This document shows, one piece after another, positions 51,369 to 59,514 of a DNA stretch of 64,000 bases. The stretch's first letter is position 1. Each line of letters opens with the position of its first letter. The position numbers and the translations under genes are program-made. The stretch is from assembly GCF_007489275.1 (NCBI RefSeq), contig NZ_VLNR01000005.1:88681-152680 (forward strand), read 5' to 3'. The notes under the pieces were generated by a model. It made no database searches. It saw nothing but the letters and a program-made list of their open reading frames with translations, and was not told the origin of the DNA. This DNA comes from Aquimarina algiphila (GTDB taxonomy: Bacteria; Bacteroidota; Bacteroidia; Flavobacteriales; Flavobacteriaceae).

Positions 51369-51875
51369 TTAGTTCCAGTTTTCATCAAAGCCAAGATCAT
51401 CATATTCGTCGAGGTCCATAAAACTTTCATTTTCTTCACCATTTAAATCATCTGCTTTGAACTCCTTTTCAGGAGCATTATCAGGTAATTGACCATGTAC
51501 AAACATTATATTTGGATATTCTCTTCCGTTTTCATATTCTGCAATTTCTGCCAGTTCTACCAAAAATGTCCACATACTCAAAAAATCATAGATATAAATT
51601 AGTTTGGGAGAAGCTTCATGAGCAACGTCAATAAGAGTAGTTTCATTCATTAAACGAACGGGCTGATTGCCATCGCTCATATCAAATAATGATATTTCTT
51701 CACCTTGATTCCATTGATCATCACTAATATAAAAGGATGCCATTTCGGTTCCGTCAAAACCAAAAGATTGTGTAATTACATTGTGAAACTGCTCTAGAGT
51801 AGCTTCTTGTTCTATTTCGATATCTCTAAATACATCTTCTTCTGTATCCAGGATAACTCTAAAACGATAAATCAT
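51369..51875 (-). CDS. Plasmid pRiA4b ORF-3-like protein (IS1096 TnpR-like)
   Basis: A 168-residue acidic protein opening YRFRVILDTEEDVFRDIEIE, then EATLEQFHNVITQSFGFDGT and MASFYISDDQWNQGEEISLF with KLIYIYDFLSMWTFLVELAEI: the pRiA4b ORF-3-like pattern of strands and helices (conserved Y-D-F/W-W-x-F). Despite the plasmid-derived name, the family is common in chromosomes and its function is unknown; association with IS1096 does not mean that a mobile element is present, and none is seen here. The C-terminus (GEENESFMDLDEYDDLGFDE) is very acidic. Lone gene. Confidence 0.85.
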   Translation of the reverse strand: MIYRFRVILDTEEDVFRDIEIEQEATLEQFHNVITQSFGFDGTEMASFYISDDQWNQGEEISLFDMSDGNQPVRLMNETTLIDVAHEASPKLIYIYDFLSMWTFLVELAEIAEYENGREYPNIMFVHGQLPDNAPEKEFKADDLNGEENESFMDLDEYDDLGFDENWN

Positions 51876-51917
51876 TCTTAATTAATTTGGAAAAACAAAG
51901 ATACTATAAAAGCATTG

Positions 51918-52934
51918 TTATTTACTAAAACGGTGTAATGAAAAAGTCATTGCCCCAAGTAAGAAAAATGCAACAACTTGATGTAACACTCCTAATGTGA
52001 TTGGGACCCTATATACTAAAGTGAAAATACCCAACAAAAATTGAATACCAACTATAATTAGAATTATATGCAATGAATTAGTCTGGATTTTATTTTTTTC
52101 TACATGCTTACCTTTATACCAGACTAGTACAATGAACCCTACAACAATATAAGCTAAATAGCGATGTATGAACTGTACTCCACTTTTTCCTTGGATAAAA
52201 TTCATTATTGTTGGAGATTGCTCTATATATACTGATTCATGAATTAGTGCACCATCATTCATTAAAGGCCAATGATTATGTAAAAAACCGGCATCAAGAC
52301 CAGCTACAAATGCACCATAAATAATTTGAATAAGTAATATTCCTAAAGTCCATCTCAGAAGGTTTCTAAATTTAATATTTATATTTTTTTTCACTGGATA
52401 TATAAGATCTAGAGCAACCCAAAGTGTATATGCGAAAGTTATAAATGCAGAGGTGAGGTGCATAGCGAGTCTGTAATGACTTACATCAGGTCTGTCAACC
52501 AATCCACTTTTTACCATAAACCAACCAAGAAAGCCTTGAAAACCTCCCAATAGCATAAGAATTATAGATTTTCTAATTGTGGATTTTGTAAGTTGTTTAG
52601 TGATTAAGAAATATATAAAAGGAATAATAAATACAACGCCAATAAATCTTCCAATAACTCGATGTATCCATTCCCAAAAGTAGATATCTTTAAAATCTTC
52701 AAGAGTAAATTGGTTGTTTATTTTTTGGTATTCAGGGTATTGTTTATAAAGATCAAAAGCTTCATTCCACTCTGTTTCATTCATTGGAGGAATTGTACCC
52801 GAAATTAATTTATAATTAGAGATAGATAATCCTGAATGTGTAAGCCTTGTAATACCTCCTACAACTACCATAATAAAAATTAATAAACATCCTGTGAGTA
52901 GCCAGTATATTACTTTATTATTGTCTTTTTTCAT
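51918..52934 (-). CDS. ctaA: Heme A synthase (CtaA/COX15 family)
   Basis: CtaA oxidises haem O to haem A for aa3-type cytochrome oxidase. The 338-residue protein has about eight transmembrane helices and the paired His ligands of the family: VVVGGITRLTHSGLS (about 22-36), FWEWIHRVIGRFIG (about 84-97) with the first His pair, YRLAMHLTSAFITF, and QFIHRYLAYIVVGF. The first helix ends with VVGGITRLTHSGL, the CtaA type rather than the COX10 (haem O synthase). All expected His are present. Located in the inner membrane. No cytochrome oxidase genes are next to it; a four-helix-bundle protein gene lies 63 bases upstream. Confidence 0.93.
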   Translation of the reverse strand: MKKDNNKVIYWLLTGCLLIFIMVVVGGITRLTHSGLSISNYKLISGTIPPMNETEWNEAFDLYKQYPEYQKINNQFTLEDFKDIYFWEWIHRVIGRFIGVVFIIPFIYFLITKQLTKSTIRKSIILMLLGGFQGFLGWFMVKSGLVDRPDVSHYRLAMHLTSAFITFAYTLWVALDLIYPVKKNINIKFRNLLRWTLGILLIQIIYGAFVAGLDAGFLHNHWPLMNDGALIHESVYIEQSPTIMNFIQGKSGVQFIHRYLAYIVVGFIVLVWYKGKHVEKNKIQTNSLHIILIIVGIQFLLGIFTLVYRVPITLGVLHQVVAFFLLGAMTFSLHRFSK

Positions 52935-52997
52935 TTTTTTGTTATAAAAAGACTCTGAGATATTAAGAATCTTAGAATCTAAGATGGTATAATTTTA

Positions 52998-53354
52998 TTA
53001 AGAATCTTTAATTTTTTTGATATAACTAACTAGCATACGCTCAATTTCTCTTGTATCTTCAAATAAAATATTGAAGTTGTTTTCTTGTAAAAAAGAAAGA
53101 TTTTTGCCTATTTCTAATTGAGTCTGTAACTCGAAAAGTGAACTTATTGCAATGTTTAAGAATCTTAAGTAATCATTTTTGCCCATTCGTCCATATCCTT
53201 CAGCAATATTACTTGGGATTGATACAGATGCTCTTCTGATTTGAGAAGTCAATCCATATAGTTCTTCCTTTGGAAATGTTTTTGTTTCAATATATATTCT
53301 AGTGACTAATTCCATTGACTTTTGCCAAATGATTAAGTTTCTGAATGTACTCAT
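52998..53354 (-). CDS. Four-helix-bundle protein (23S rRNA intervening-sequence protein family)
   Basis: The 118-residue protein shows the family pattern LIIWQKSMELVTRIYIETKT, FPKEELYGLTSQIRRASVSI with PSNIAEGYGRMGKNDYLRFL, and the helical SLFELQTQLEIGKNLSFL end. The S-I-x-x-N-I-A-E-G motif is diagnostic. Many members are encoded in 23S rRNA intervening sequences, but many others are stand-alone in Bacteroidetes, as here between ctaA and cca with no rRNA nearby. Short repeated words (GATTCTTAA, TTAGATTC) lie on both sides of the gene. Its function is unknown; some are thought to bind RNA. Confidence 0.9.
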   Translation of the reverse strand: MSTFRNLIIWQKSMELVTRIYIETKTFPKEELYGLTSQIRRASVSIPSNIAEGYGRMGKNDYLRFLNIAISSLFELQTQLEIGKNLSFLQENNFNILFEDTREIERMLVSYIKKIKDS

Positions 53355-53428
53355 GATTCACTATGTATCTGATTAAGTCTCAAAAACTATAATGTTATAA
53401 TTTTTTTGAAACTTAGATTCTTTGTTCC

Positions 53429-54853
53429 TTAGCTACTTTTTAATCCTAACTCTTTTCCTTTTTTTATCATAAAATCATATGCAGCATCATGATCATTTAA
53501 TATTTCCCCTTCCAAAATCGCTTCTTTGATTGCTTCTTTGATGATTCCAATTTCTCTGGAAGGTCTAATATTAAAAGTTTTCATAATTTCTTCTCCTGTA
53601 ACCGGAGGTTGGAAATTACGAACTTGATCACGTTCTTCTACCTCTACCATTTTTTGCCTTACAACCTTAAAGTTATGATGATACTTTTTAAATCGTTTGG
53701 GATTCTTGGTGGTGATATCTGCTTCGCAAAGCGTCATTAATTCTTCGATATAATCTCCAGCATCAAAAATTAGCCTTCGTACTGCAGAATCGGTAACTTC
53801 GGATGCGATTACAATAGGTCTAGAGCTCATAAGTACCATCTTCTGAACGAATTTCATCTTTTCATTCATCGGCATTTTTAGGCGCTTGAATAGCTTAAAT
53901 ACCATTTTAGATCCCACAAATTCATGTCCATGAAAAGTCCATCCCACTTTTTTGCTGAATTTTTTTGTGGGAGCTTTACCAATATCATGTAATAATGCAG
54001 CCCAACGTAACCAGAGATCATTTGTGTTTTGAGATATATTATCCACAACTTCTAGGGTATGATAAAAATTGTCTTTATGACGTTGTCCTTCAATCTCATC
54101 AATTCCTTTTAAAGCCATTAATTCTGGAAGGATGTAGGATAGAAGTCCTGTTTTTTCGAGTAATTTAAAACCAACAGAAGGCTTGTCGCTAAGAAGAATC
54201 TTATTTAATTCTACAACAATTCGTTCTTTTGTAATGATTTTAATACGATCCTTATTATATGTTATAGCTTTTAAAGAAGTGGTTTCAATTTTAAAATTAA
54301 GTTGAGTCGCAAAACGAATTGCTCTCATCATTCGTAGTGGATCATCAGAGTAGGTAATGTTTGGATCTAGCGGAGTACGAATTATTTTTTCCTGTAGATC
54401 CTGTAAACCTTGGAAAGGATCTAATAAATCCCCAAAATTTTTATTTGATAAATGAAGGGCGAGAGCATTAATAGTAAAATCTCGTCTATTTTGGTCATCT
54501 TCAAGCGTACCGTTTTCGACTATTGGATTTCTGCTATTTTCTGTATATGATTCTTTTCTTGCTCCTACAAACTCTACTTCAATATCATCTAATTTTAGCA
54601 TTGCAGTGCCATAGGTTTTAAATACCTGCACTTTGGGCTTATTGGGAAGAAGATTAGAAACTTCTTTGGCCAATTTAATACCACTACCCACAGCGACAAT
54701 ATCAATATCTTTGGCAGTTCCTCTTTGTAAAACGTAATCCCTCACGAATCCCCCTATAACATAGCTCTCTAATTTTAGATGTTCTGATGCCTGGGTAATC
54801 GTTTTAAAAATTGGATGTTGTAGAGCGTCTTTGTAATTTTTAGCTTCCGACAT
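53429..54853 (-). CDS. cca: CCA tRNA nucleotidyltransferase with HD domain
   Basis: The 474-residue enzyme adds or repairs the 3' CCA of tRNAs. The N-terminal nucleotidyltransferase head has SYVIGGFVRDYVL (the GG-x-(V/A)-R-D motif), the catalytic acidic pair in KDIDIVAVG, RRDFTINALALHL and GLQDLQEKIIRTPLDPN, then the nucleotide-template PDDPLRMMRAIRFATQL region. An HD phosphohydrolase domain follows: LWLRWAALLHDIGKAPT with the HD pair, as in many bacterial CCA enzymes; it removes 2',3'-cyclic or 2'-phosphate. It is the last gene of a tight run (GT, GT, tsaC, cca), with an 8-base gap after tsaC. Confidence 0.92.
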   Translation of the reverse strand: MSEAKNYKDALQHPIFKTITQASEHLKLESYVIGGFVRDYVLQRGTAKDIDIVAVGSGIKLAKEVSNLLPNKPKVQVFKTYGTAMLKLDDIEVEFVGARKESYTENSRNPIVENGTLEDDQNRRDFTINALALHLSNKNFGDLLDPFQGLQDLQEKIIRTPLDPNITYSDDPLRMMRAIRFATQLNFKIETTSLKAITYNKDRIKIITKERIVVELNKILLSDKPSVGFKLLEKTGLLSYILPELMALKGIDEIEGQRHKDNFYHTLEVVDNISQNTNDLWLRWAALLHDIGKAPTKKFSKKVGWTFHGHEFVGSKMVFKLFKRLKMPMNEKMKFVQKMVLMSSRPIVIASEVTDSAVRRLIFDAGDYIEELMTLCEADITTKNPKRFKKYHHNFKVVRQKMVEVEERDQVRNFQPPVTGEEIMKTFNIRPSREIGIIKEAIKEAILEGEILNDHDAAYDFMIKKGKELGLKSS

Positions 54854-54861
54854 GAATCAAT

Positions 54862-55431
54862 TTACTTCCTAATAATTTTTACGGTACTATCGCCTCCTAT
54901 TTTGATAATTGAAGAAGGTTTTGCACCTTTATTTTGTAGTGGCAAATTTACAACATAGTCTACGCCTTCCAAAATAGCAGAAGCTATTTCTTCAAAGTTT
55001 TTTGGAGTAGATGTACCGCTAATATTAGCTGATGTAGAAACAATGGGTCTTTTTAATTTCCGAATTAATTTTCCACAAAAAGGATCTCTGACTACTCGAA
55101 TTCCTAGGGTATTGTCATCTGCTATTATATTTTCGGCAACTCGTAATGGTCTGTCATAAACTATTGTAGTTGCTTTTGTAGCATATTTTAATATATCATA
55201 AGCTACCTCAGGAACTTCTTCTACATATTGTTGTAGCATTTTAAAATCACTGACAAGACATATCATAGACTTGCTTTCTATTCGTTTTTTTAGCGCAAAT
55301 ATCTTATCTATAGCGTCTGCATTAGTAGCATCACAACCAATACCCCAGACAGTATCTGTTGGATAAAGAATAATTCCCCCTTTTTTTAATGTTGTAAGTG
55401 TCTTTTCTAATTCTATTTGTTGATCAACCAT
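54862..55431 (-). CDS. tsaC: L-threonylcarbamoyladenylate synthase (Sua5/YrdC family)
   Basis: A 189-residue YrdC-domain enzyme that makes threonylcarbamoyl-AMP from threonine, bicarbonate and ATP for the t6A37 modification of ANN-decoding tRNAs. GGIILYPTDTVWGIGCDATN, split here, FALKKRIESKSMICLVSDF and RRPIVSTSANISGTSTPKNF are the family motifs (K-R-x-x-x-K-P/S-x-x-x-L and the S-T-S-A-N loop). There is no C-terminal Sua5 extension, so it is the short TsaC form. Its position directly upstream of cca groups two tRNA-maturation genes; upstream are glycosyltransferase genes in the same run, with a 9-base gap. Confidence 0.93.
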   Translation of the reverse strand: MVDQQIELEKTLTTLKKGGIILYPTDTVWGIGCDATNADAIDKIFALKKRIESKSMICLVSDFKMLQQYVEEVPEVAYDILKYATKATTIVYDRPLRVAENIIADDNTLGIRVVRDPFCGKLIRKLKRPIVSTSANISGTSTPKNFEEIASAILEGVDYVVNLPLQNKGAKPSSIIKIGGDSTVKIIRK

Positions 55432-55440
55432 TACTTTGTA

Positions 55441-56373
55441 TTAAATATCAATAGGTTTGATTTGTTGTTTATGTTTTAATGACCTCGTTAATGGAGCCTG
55501 TAGTAAAAGTGTATAAAACAGAGGCCAATATTTAGGTTTTATGATACTGCTGAAAAAATACCTGATCTGTAAATATGTTAATAGTACATAAAATGATAGC
55601 ATACCATAATGTTTTTTGATAACATATAGTAATGATATTTTTAGTTCTATCTTTATTTTTACAGATTTTTCAGTACTTGCCCCATGATAATGTATAAAAG
55701 TAGCATCAGGAACAAGAAACGCAGATTTATTTATTTTGGATAAACGTTTACAAATATCTGTTTCTTCATAATACAGAAAAATATTAGTATCAAAACCGCC
55801 CACCAAATTAAAATCATTAGCTCTAAAAAACATAAAACTTCCGGCCACAAATTGTCCTTGTTGAGGTTCTGTGTATAGCCTTTTTCTTTTTGGGTATTTT
55901 TTAGAGTTTAATTTCTCTAAGAACTTTCTTCCTAAGATTTCTCTCCCTAAAGAAGCAAAATGATCAATAGTGGGGAGTATTTTTTTATCCTCATTAAATG
56001 CTTGAGGTCCACAAACGCCAGCATTGGTATTTGTATCCATAAAATTTTTCAAAGAAGAAAGACAATCACTTTCTAGAATAGTATCATTATTGATAAAAGC
56101 TAAGTATTTGCCAGTAGCTTTTTGCACTCCAATCATGTTACCACTTCCAAACCCTGTATTTATATTACTTCTAGTGAGCTCTATTGTAGCATCTATATCA
56201 ATGGTGTCAATATACTTTTTTAATGTTTGATAGCTCTCTTTCTCAGAACCATTGTCTACTATTATATATTGACAAGATAATTGAGGAGAAGTATGTTTTA
56301 TAAGAGATTTGATACAGTTAATCGTATATTCCTCAGAATTATAATTAATGATTATAACTGAAATATCATACAT
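55441..56373 (-). CDS. Family 2 glycosyltransferase (rhamnosyltransferase-like)
   Basis: The 310-residue enzyme starts ISVIIINYNSEEYTINCIKS, the nucleotide-sugar site, with YIIVDNGSEKESYQ, then RSNINTGFGSGNMIGVQKAT and YLAFINNDTILESDCL, whose NND replaces the classic D-x-D of GT-A enzymes. Later are FMFFRANDFNLVGGFDTNIF and FLYYEETDICKRLSKI, the acceptor ED motif, as in WbbL-type rhamnosyltransferases. A short hydrophobic end may associate it with the membrane. Expected to add a sugar to lipid- or O-antigen-type glycans at the inner membrane. The donor is unknown. It starts 3 bases after the second GT stop; together they head the operon. Confidence 0.9.
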   Translation of the reverse strand: MYDISVIIINYNSEEYTINCIKSLIKHTSPQLSCQYIIVDNGSEKESYQTLKKYIDTIDIDATIELTRSNINTGFGSGNMIGVQKATGKYLAFINNDTILESDCLSSLKNFMDTNTNAGVCGPQAFNEDKKILPTIDHFASLGREILGRKFLEKLNSKKYPKRKRLYTEPQQGQFVAGSFMFFRANDFNLVGGFDTNIFLYYEETDICKRLSKINKSAFLVPDATFIHYHGASTEKSVKIKIELKISLLYVIKKHYGMLSFYVLLTYLQIRYFFSSIIKPKYWPLFYTLLLQAPLTRSLKHKQQIKPIDI

Positions 56374-56376
56374 ACA

Positions 56377-57180
56377 TTATTTTTTTAGATATTGATCTAC
56401 ACCCTTTTCTATATAAGTAACTCCTTTTTCAGTAGTTTCTTTTTCTATAATTTCATTAAGGTGAATATGGCTTTTGTCCTGTTCATGATGATATATATGA
56501 AAAACAATACCTTTAAATTTTAATCTTTTTCCTTTGACACCAATATTAAGCAGACGTTGAATCATCTCACTATCATCAATTCCCCATCCTGTTAGTGATT
56601 CGTTAAAACCATTTACTTTAAGAAAATCTTCTCGCCAGAAAGACATATTACACCCTCTTAGTTTAGATGATCGTTGATCTTCTTTTTTATATCTTTTTGC
56701 TAAAAAAGGAATACGCAATGTTCGCCCTCTTTTTTTAATGCCTTTTGAAAAGAAATGAAAATGCGTTTGTTTTTTTTCAAAAAGGGTATTTAAATAATTT
56801 TCCTGAATATTAACACGACTTCCATATAAAAACACTCCTTTTTCTGCTAATGAAAGATGATCTTTTACAAAGTCTTTATGCATAATAATATCACCATCAA
56901 TCTCAACAATATAATCATATTTAGCACTGGCAATTGCTTTATTCATAATTGCCGGTTTTTGATTTTTATTATCCTCGTGCCAGATGTGATATAATGGAAC
57001 AGGAAAGTCTTTCTGCATCTTCTTGATTAGTAATGCCGTATCTTCTCCAGATCCATCATCGGCAACAATTACTTCGTTGGGTAAATGTGTTTGCTTTTTT
57101 ATGCTTAAAAGTAATAGTTCAAGGGCTTCAGGCCAATTGTAGGTGGGAGTAACCAAGGAACATGTGGGATATGCCTTCAT
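56377..57180 (-). CDS. Family 2 glycosyltransferase with galactosyltransferase-type C-terminus
   Basis: A 267-residue GT-A enzyme: CSLVTPTYNWPEALELLLLS and EVIVADDGSGEDTALLIKK for the nucleotide sugar, EIDGDIIMHKDFV for the metal-binding D-x-D, and LRGCNMSFWREDFLKVNGFN with LTGWGIDDSEMIQRLLNIG, the N-terminal galactosyltransferase-like GWGxED element (here GWGIDD). It resembles GTs of lipooligosaccharide outer-core synthesis. No signal or membrane segment. The first gene of the four-gene run with the second GT, tsaC and cca; divergent from the methyltransferase gene across 136 bases. Acceptor and donor unknown. Confidence 0.9.
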   Translation of the reverse strand: MKAYPTCSLVTPTYNWPEALELLLLSIKKQTHLPNEVIVADDGSGEDTALLIKKMQKDFPVPLYHIWHEDNKNQKPAIMNKAIASAKYDYIVEIDGDIIMHKDFVKDHLSLAEKGVFLYGSRVNIQENYLNTLFEKKQTHFHFFSKGIKKRGRTLRIPFLAKRYKKEDQRSSKLRGCNMSFWREDFLKVNGFNESLTGWGIDDSEMIQRLLNIGVKGKRLKFKGIVFHIYHHEQDKSHIHLNEIIEKETTEKGVTYIEKGVDQYLKK

Positions 57181-57293
57181 TTAGAATGATTTATTTTGCA
57201 AAGTAACGGATTTTCATCATAAGAATTTGACATCAAAAATAATTATAATAATTCAATATGATATTATCTGTAGAATAGTGCTTATTATTTGAA

Positions 57294-57301
57294 TATATTT
57301 G
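57294..57301 (+). promoter_or_regulatory. Candidate -7 box (TATATTTG) for the methyltransferase gene
   Basis: TATATTTG matches TAnnTTTG and ends 15 bases before the ATG at 57317, a usual distance. A TTG -33 element is not evident. It lies in the 136-base divergent gap with the glycosyltransferase operon. Confidence 0.4.
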
Positions 57302-57316
57302 CAAAAATCAAAACCC

Positions 57317-57964
57317 ATGGATTACGAGAATAAACCTCAGGGATATTATGATAATATTCGACATGAAATGATCAAATATCTTCCGGATACTGCAAAAAAA
57401 ATAATAGATATAGGATGTGGTAATGGAGCTTTTGCTATTGCACTTAAAGAAAAAACAGGAGCAGAGATCTGGGGAATAGAATATATGGATGATGAAGCCC
57501 AAATAGCAAATGAAAGATTGGATAAAGTGTTTTCTGGGAAGTGCGAAGATTACTTGGATGAGCTACCAGATAAATATTTTGATGTTATTTACTTTAATGG
57601 TGTATTAGAACACCTTGTGGATCCTTATATGGTTTTGGATAAGGTAAAACATAAATTGACACCTGGTGGAGTAGTGATTAGTTCCATTCCAAATGTAAGG
57701 TACTACAATACCTTTTTGAAAGTTTTGTTTAAAAAAGATTGGAAGTATGAAGGGCATGGAGTAATGGATAAAACACATCTTCGTTTCTTTACAGGTAAAA
57801 GCATTAAAAGAATGTATGAAGAATTAGGGTTTGAAGTAAAGGAACATGAAGGTATTAATGGAAGTAAATCTATTAGGCCATATCTATATAATATCCCTTT
57901 GTTTTTTGCCCATATGGATATAAGATACCCTCAATATGCTACAGTAGCTACTTATAAAAACTAG
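57317..57964 (+). CDS. Class I SAM-dependent methyltransferase
   Basis: The ATG at 57317 gives 215 residues; the frame is open to a TTG at 57299 but that is less likely. AKKIIDIGCGNGAFAIALKE (motif I) and EIWGIEYMDDEAQIANERLD (motif II acidic loop) are the SAM site, and YFDVIYFNGVLEHLVDPYMVLDK is the post-I LEHL-type motif; then LTPGGVVISSIPNVRYYNTF and MDKTHLRFFTGKSIKRMYEEL. The H-L-R-F-F-T motif is that of methyltransferases found in surface-sugar gene clusters (UbiG/glycan type). It lies next to the KdkA-like kinase gene (10 bases) and divergent from two GTs, so it may modify a surface glycan. The stop is TAG. Confidence 0.88.
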   Translation: MDYENKPQGYYDNIRHEMIKYLPDTAKKIIDIGCGNGAFAIALKEKTGAEIWGIEYMDDEAQIANERLDKVFSGKCEDYLDELPDKYFDVIYFNGVLEHLVDPYMVLDKVKHKLTPGGVVISSIPNVRYYNTFLKVLFKKDWKYEGHGVMDKTHLRFFTGKSIKRMYEELGFEVKEHEGINGSKSIRPYLYNIPLFFAHMDIRYPQYATVATYKN

Positions 57965-57974
57965 CTTATAAAGG

Positions 57975-58760
57975 ATGCGAAATAAATTTGTTATACATTC
58001 TGAATATATAGGAATTCAAGATAAAGTTAAAGAGACGATTAAGAACTTTGAAACTTACAATGATATACTAGGTGATGCAGAACGTAATGTTATTAAGATT
58101 GTAGAAATTGGAGGTGAAAAGTATACGATTAAATCATTTAAAGTTCCTAATCTTATAAATCAGATTGTATATAGATTTTTTAGAAAATCAAAAGCAGAAC
58201 GATCTTATAATTATGCAAATAATTTGTTAGCACTAGAAATAAAAACTCCATTTCCTTTGGCCTATGATTTATATACTACACCATTTTTATTTAAAAAAAG
58301 TTATTATGTAAGTGAGTTATTAGAGTGCAATCTTACTTATAGAGAATTGGTGAGGCAGCCAGATTATCCAGATCATGAAAACATTTTAAGAGCTTTTACC
58401 CAGTTTACCTATGATCTTCATGAAAAAGGAGTGTTATTTTTGGATCATTCGCCGGGCAATACTTTGATTGTGAAAACAGATACTGGGTATGATTTTTATT
58501 TGGTAGATCTTAATAGGATGGAATTTAAGGATTTGGATATGGATACCAGAATTCGCAATTTTTCTCGATTAACACCTAAAAAAGAAATGGTTGCTATTAT
58601 GGCTAATGAATATGCCAAGTTAACTGGTGTAGATGAATCTATGATTTATCAAAAAATGTGGGGTCTCACAGAAGCCTTTCAGCAGAAGTTTTACAAAAAA
58701 AGAGCTTTGAAAAGGAAAATATTTTTCTGGAAAAAGAAATACAGAGAAGAGAGTAAATAA
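57975..58760 (+). CDS. Lipopolysaccharide core kinase-like protein (KdkA/InaA type)
   Basis: A 261-residue protein with a compact protein-kinase-like fold: YTIKSFKVPNLINQIVYRFF (about 50-69) has the ATP-binding Lys (K53), SERSYNYANNLLALEIKTPFP holds the alpha-C Glu, and VLFLDHSPGNTLIV (about 153-166) is the catalytic loop with D157 and N162. FYLVDLNRMEF (about 174-184) has the metal-binding Asp (D178). The pattern is that of KdkA/InaA/WaaP-type enzymes, which phosphorylate Kdo or heptose in the LPS inner core. The C-terminus is strongly basic, suiting membrane association. It follows the methyltransferase by 10 bases with an AAAGG Shine-Dalgarno; the four divergent genes support an LPS role. 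Confidence 0.85.
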   Translation: MRNKFVIHSEYIGIQDKVKETIKNFETYNDILGDAERNVIKIVEIGGEKYTIKSFKVPNLINQIVYRFFRKSKAERSYNYANNLLALEIKTPFPLAYDLYTTPFLFKKSYYVSELLECNLTYRELVRQPDYPDHENILRAFTQFTYDLHEKGVLFLDHSPGNTLIVKTDTGYDFYLVDLNRMEFKDLDMDTRIRNFSRLTPKKEMVAIMANEYAKLTGVDESMIYQKMWGLTEAFQQKFYKKRALKRKIFFWKKKYREESK

Positions 58761-58767
58761 TGATTGA

Positions 58768-59514
58768 TTATAGTGAAAGCCATTTTTTAAATTTCCCTAA
58801 TTTTTCTATAGCAACGAATATGTTATCCTCATTGGGCGATGGATTTAATGATACTTTTATTCTAGATTTTGAAGTATAATACATTTCGCCAATAGACTTT
58901 AAGTTTATAATGTATTTTTTGTTAATTCTAAAATAAACAGAGGGGTCTAATTCTAATTCTAGTTTTTTTAGTGAAAAGTCGATAGGCATTTTTTTTCCAC
59001 TCCAAAGCGCTATAAAAGTAAGTTTTTCTTGGGTATAGAAATAAGCAATTTCAGTAATGTCAACAGTTTTTAAACTAGAATTCATTTTTACCAAAAACCT
59101 TTTTTTAAAACCTTGTCCATTATGTAGATATAAATCTTTGTATTTTGGAAGTTCTTTTTTGTTAAGCAATGAAAATTTGCTAATACTACGTTGTAATGCT
59201 TCTTTATTTACAGGTTTTAATAAATAATCAATACTATTTTGTTCAAAAGCTTTGATGGCATATTCAGAATAAGCAGTAGTAAATATAATTGGGATGTTAA
59301 TTTCAAGTATTTTAAAAATTTCAAAAGAATACCCATCAGATAAATTAATGTCCAAAAAAATCAAATCGGGGTTTTCCGAAGATAAATAATGTATAGATTC
59401 ATTTACAGAAGAAAGTACTTTTATGATTGTAATTTGATCATTTACTTCATGAATTAGATTTTGTAATCTAATTGCTGCAATACTTTCATCTTCTATAATG
59501 ATGGCTTTAGTCAT
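58768..59514 (-). CDS. LytTR family response regulator (second copy)
   Basis: A 248-residue regulator with a receiver domain (EDES, D55 in LIFLDINL, TTAYSEYAIKAF and LLKPVNKEAL) and a C-terminal LytTR domain (FLVKMNSSLKTVDITEIAYF, YFRINKKYIINLKSIGEM). It is similar over its length to the regulator at 26103-26861. Its ATG overlaps the stop of the kinase gene by four bases (ATGA), indicating translational coupling. It is the last gene of an operon TonB receptor, DUF4249, kinase, regulator on the - strand, so it probably controls that operon in answer to its kinase. Confidence 0.93.
   Translation of the reverse strand: MTKAIIIEDESIAAIRLQNLIHEVNDQITIIKVLSSVNESIHYLSSENPDLIFLDINLSDGYSFEIFKILEINIPIIFTTAYSEYAIKAFEQNSIDYLLKPVNKEALQRSISKFSLLNKKELPKYKDLYLHNGQGFKKRFLVKMNSSLKTVDITEIAYFYTQEKLTFIALWSGKKMPIDFSLKKLELELDPSVYFRINKKYIINLKSIGEMYYTSKSRIKVSLNPSPNEDNIFVAIEKLGKFKKWLSL

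Noticed and set aside
51369..51875. Insertion sequence suggested by the pRiA4b/IS1096-type family name
   Set aside because: No transposase, terminal inverted repeats or target duplication is visible around it.
52998..53354. An rRNA intervening sequence around the four-helix-bundle gene
   Set aside because: The flanking genes are ctaA and cca; no 23S rRNA sequence is present.
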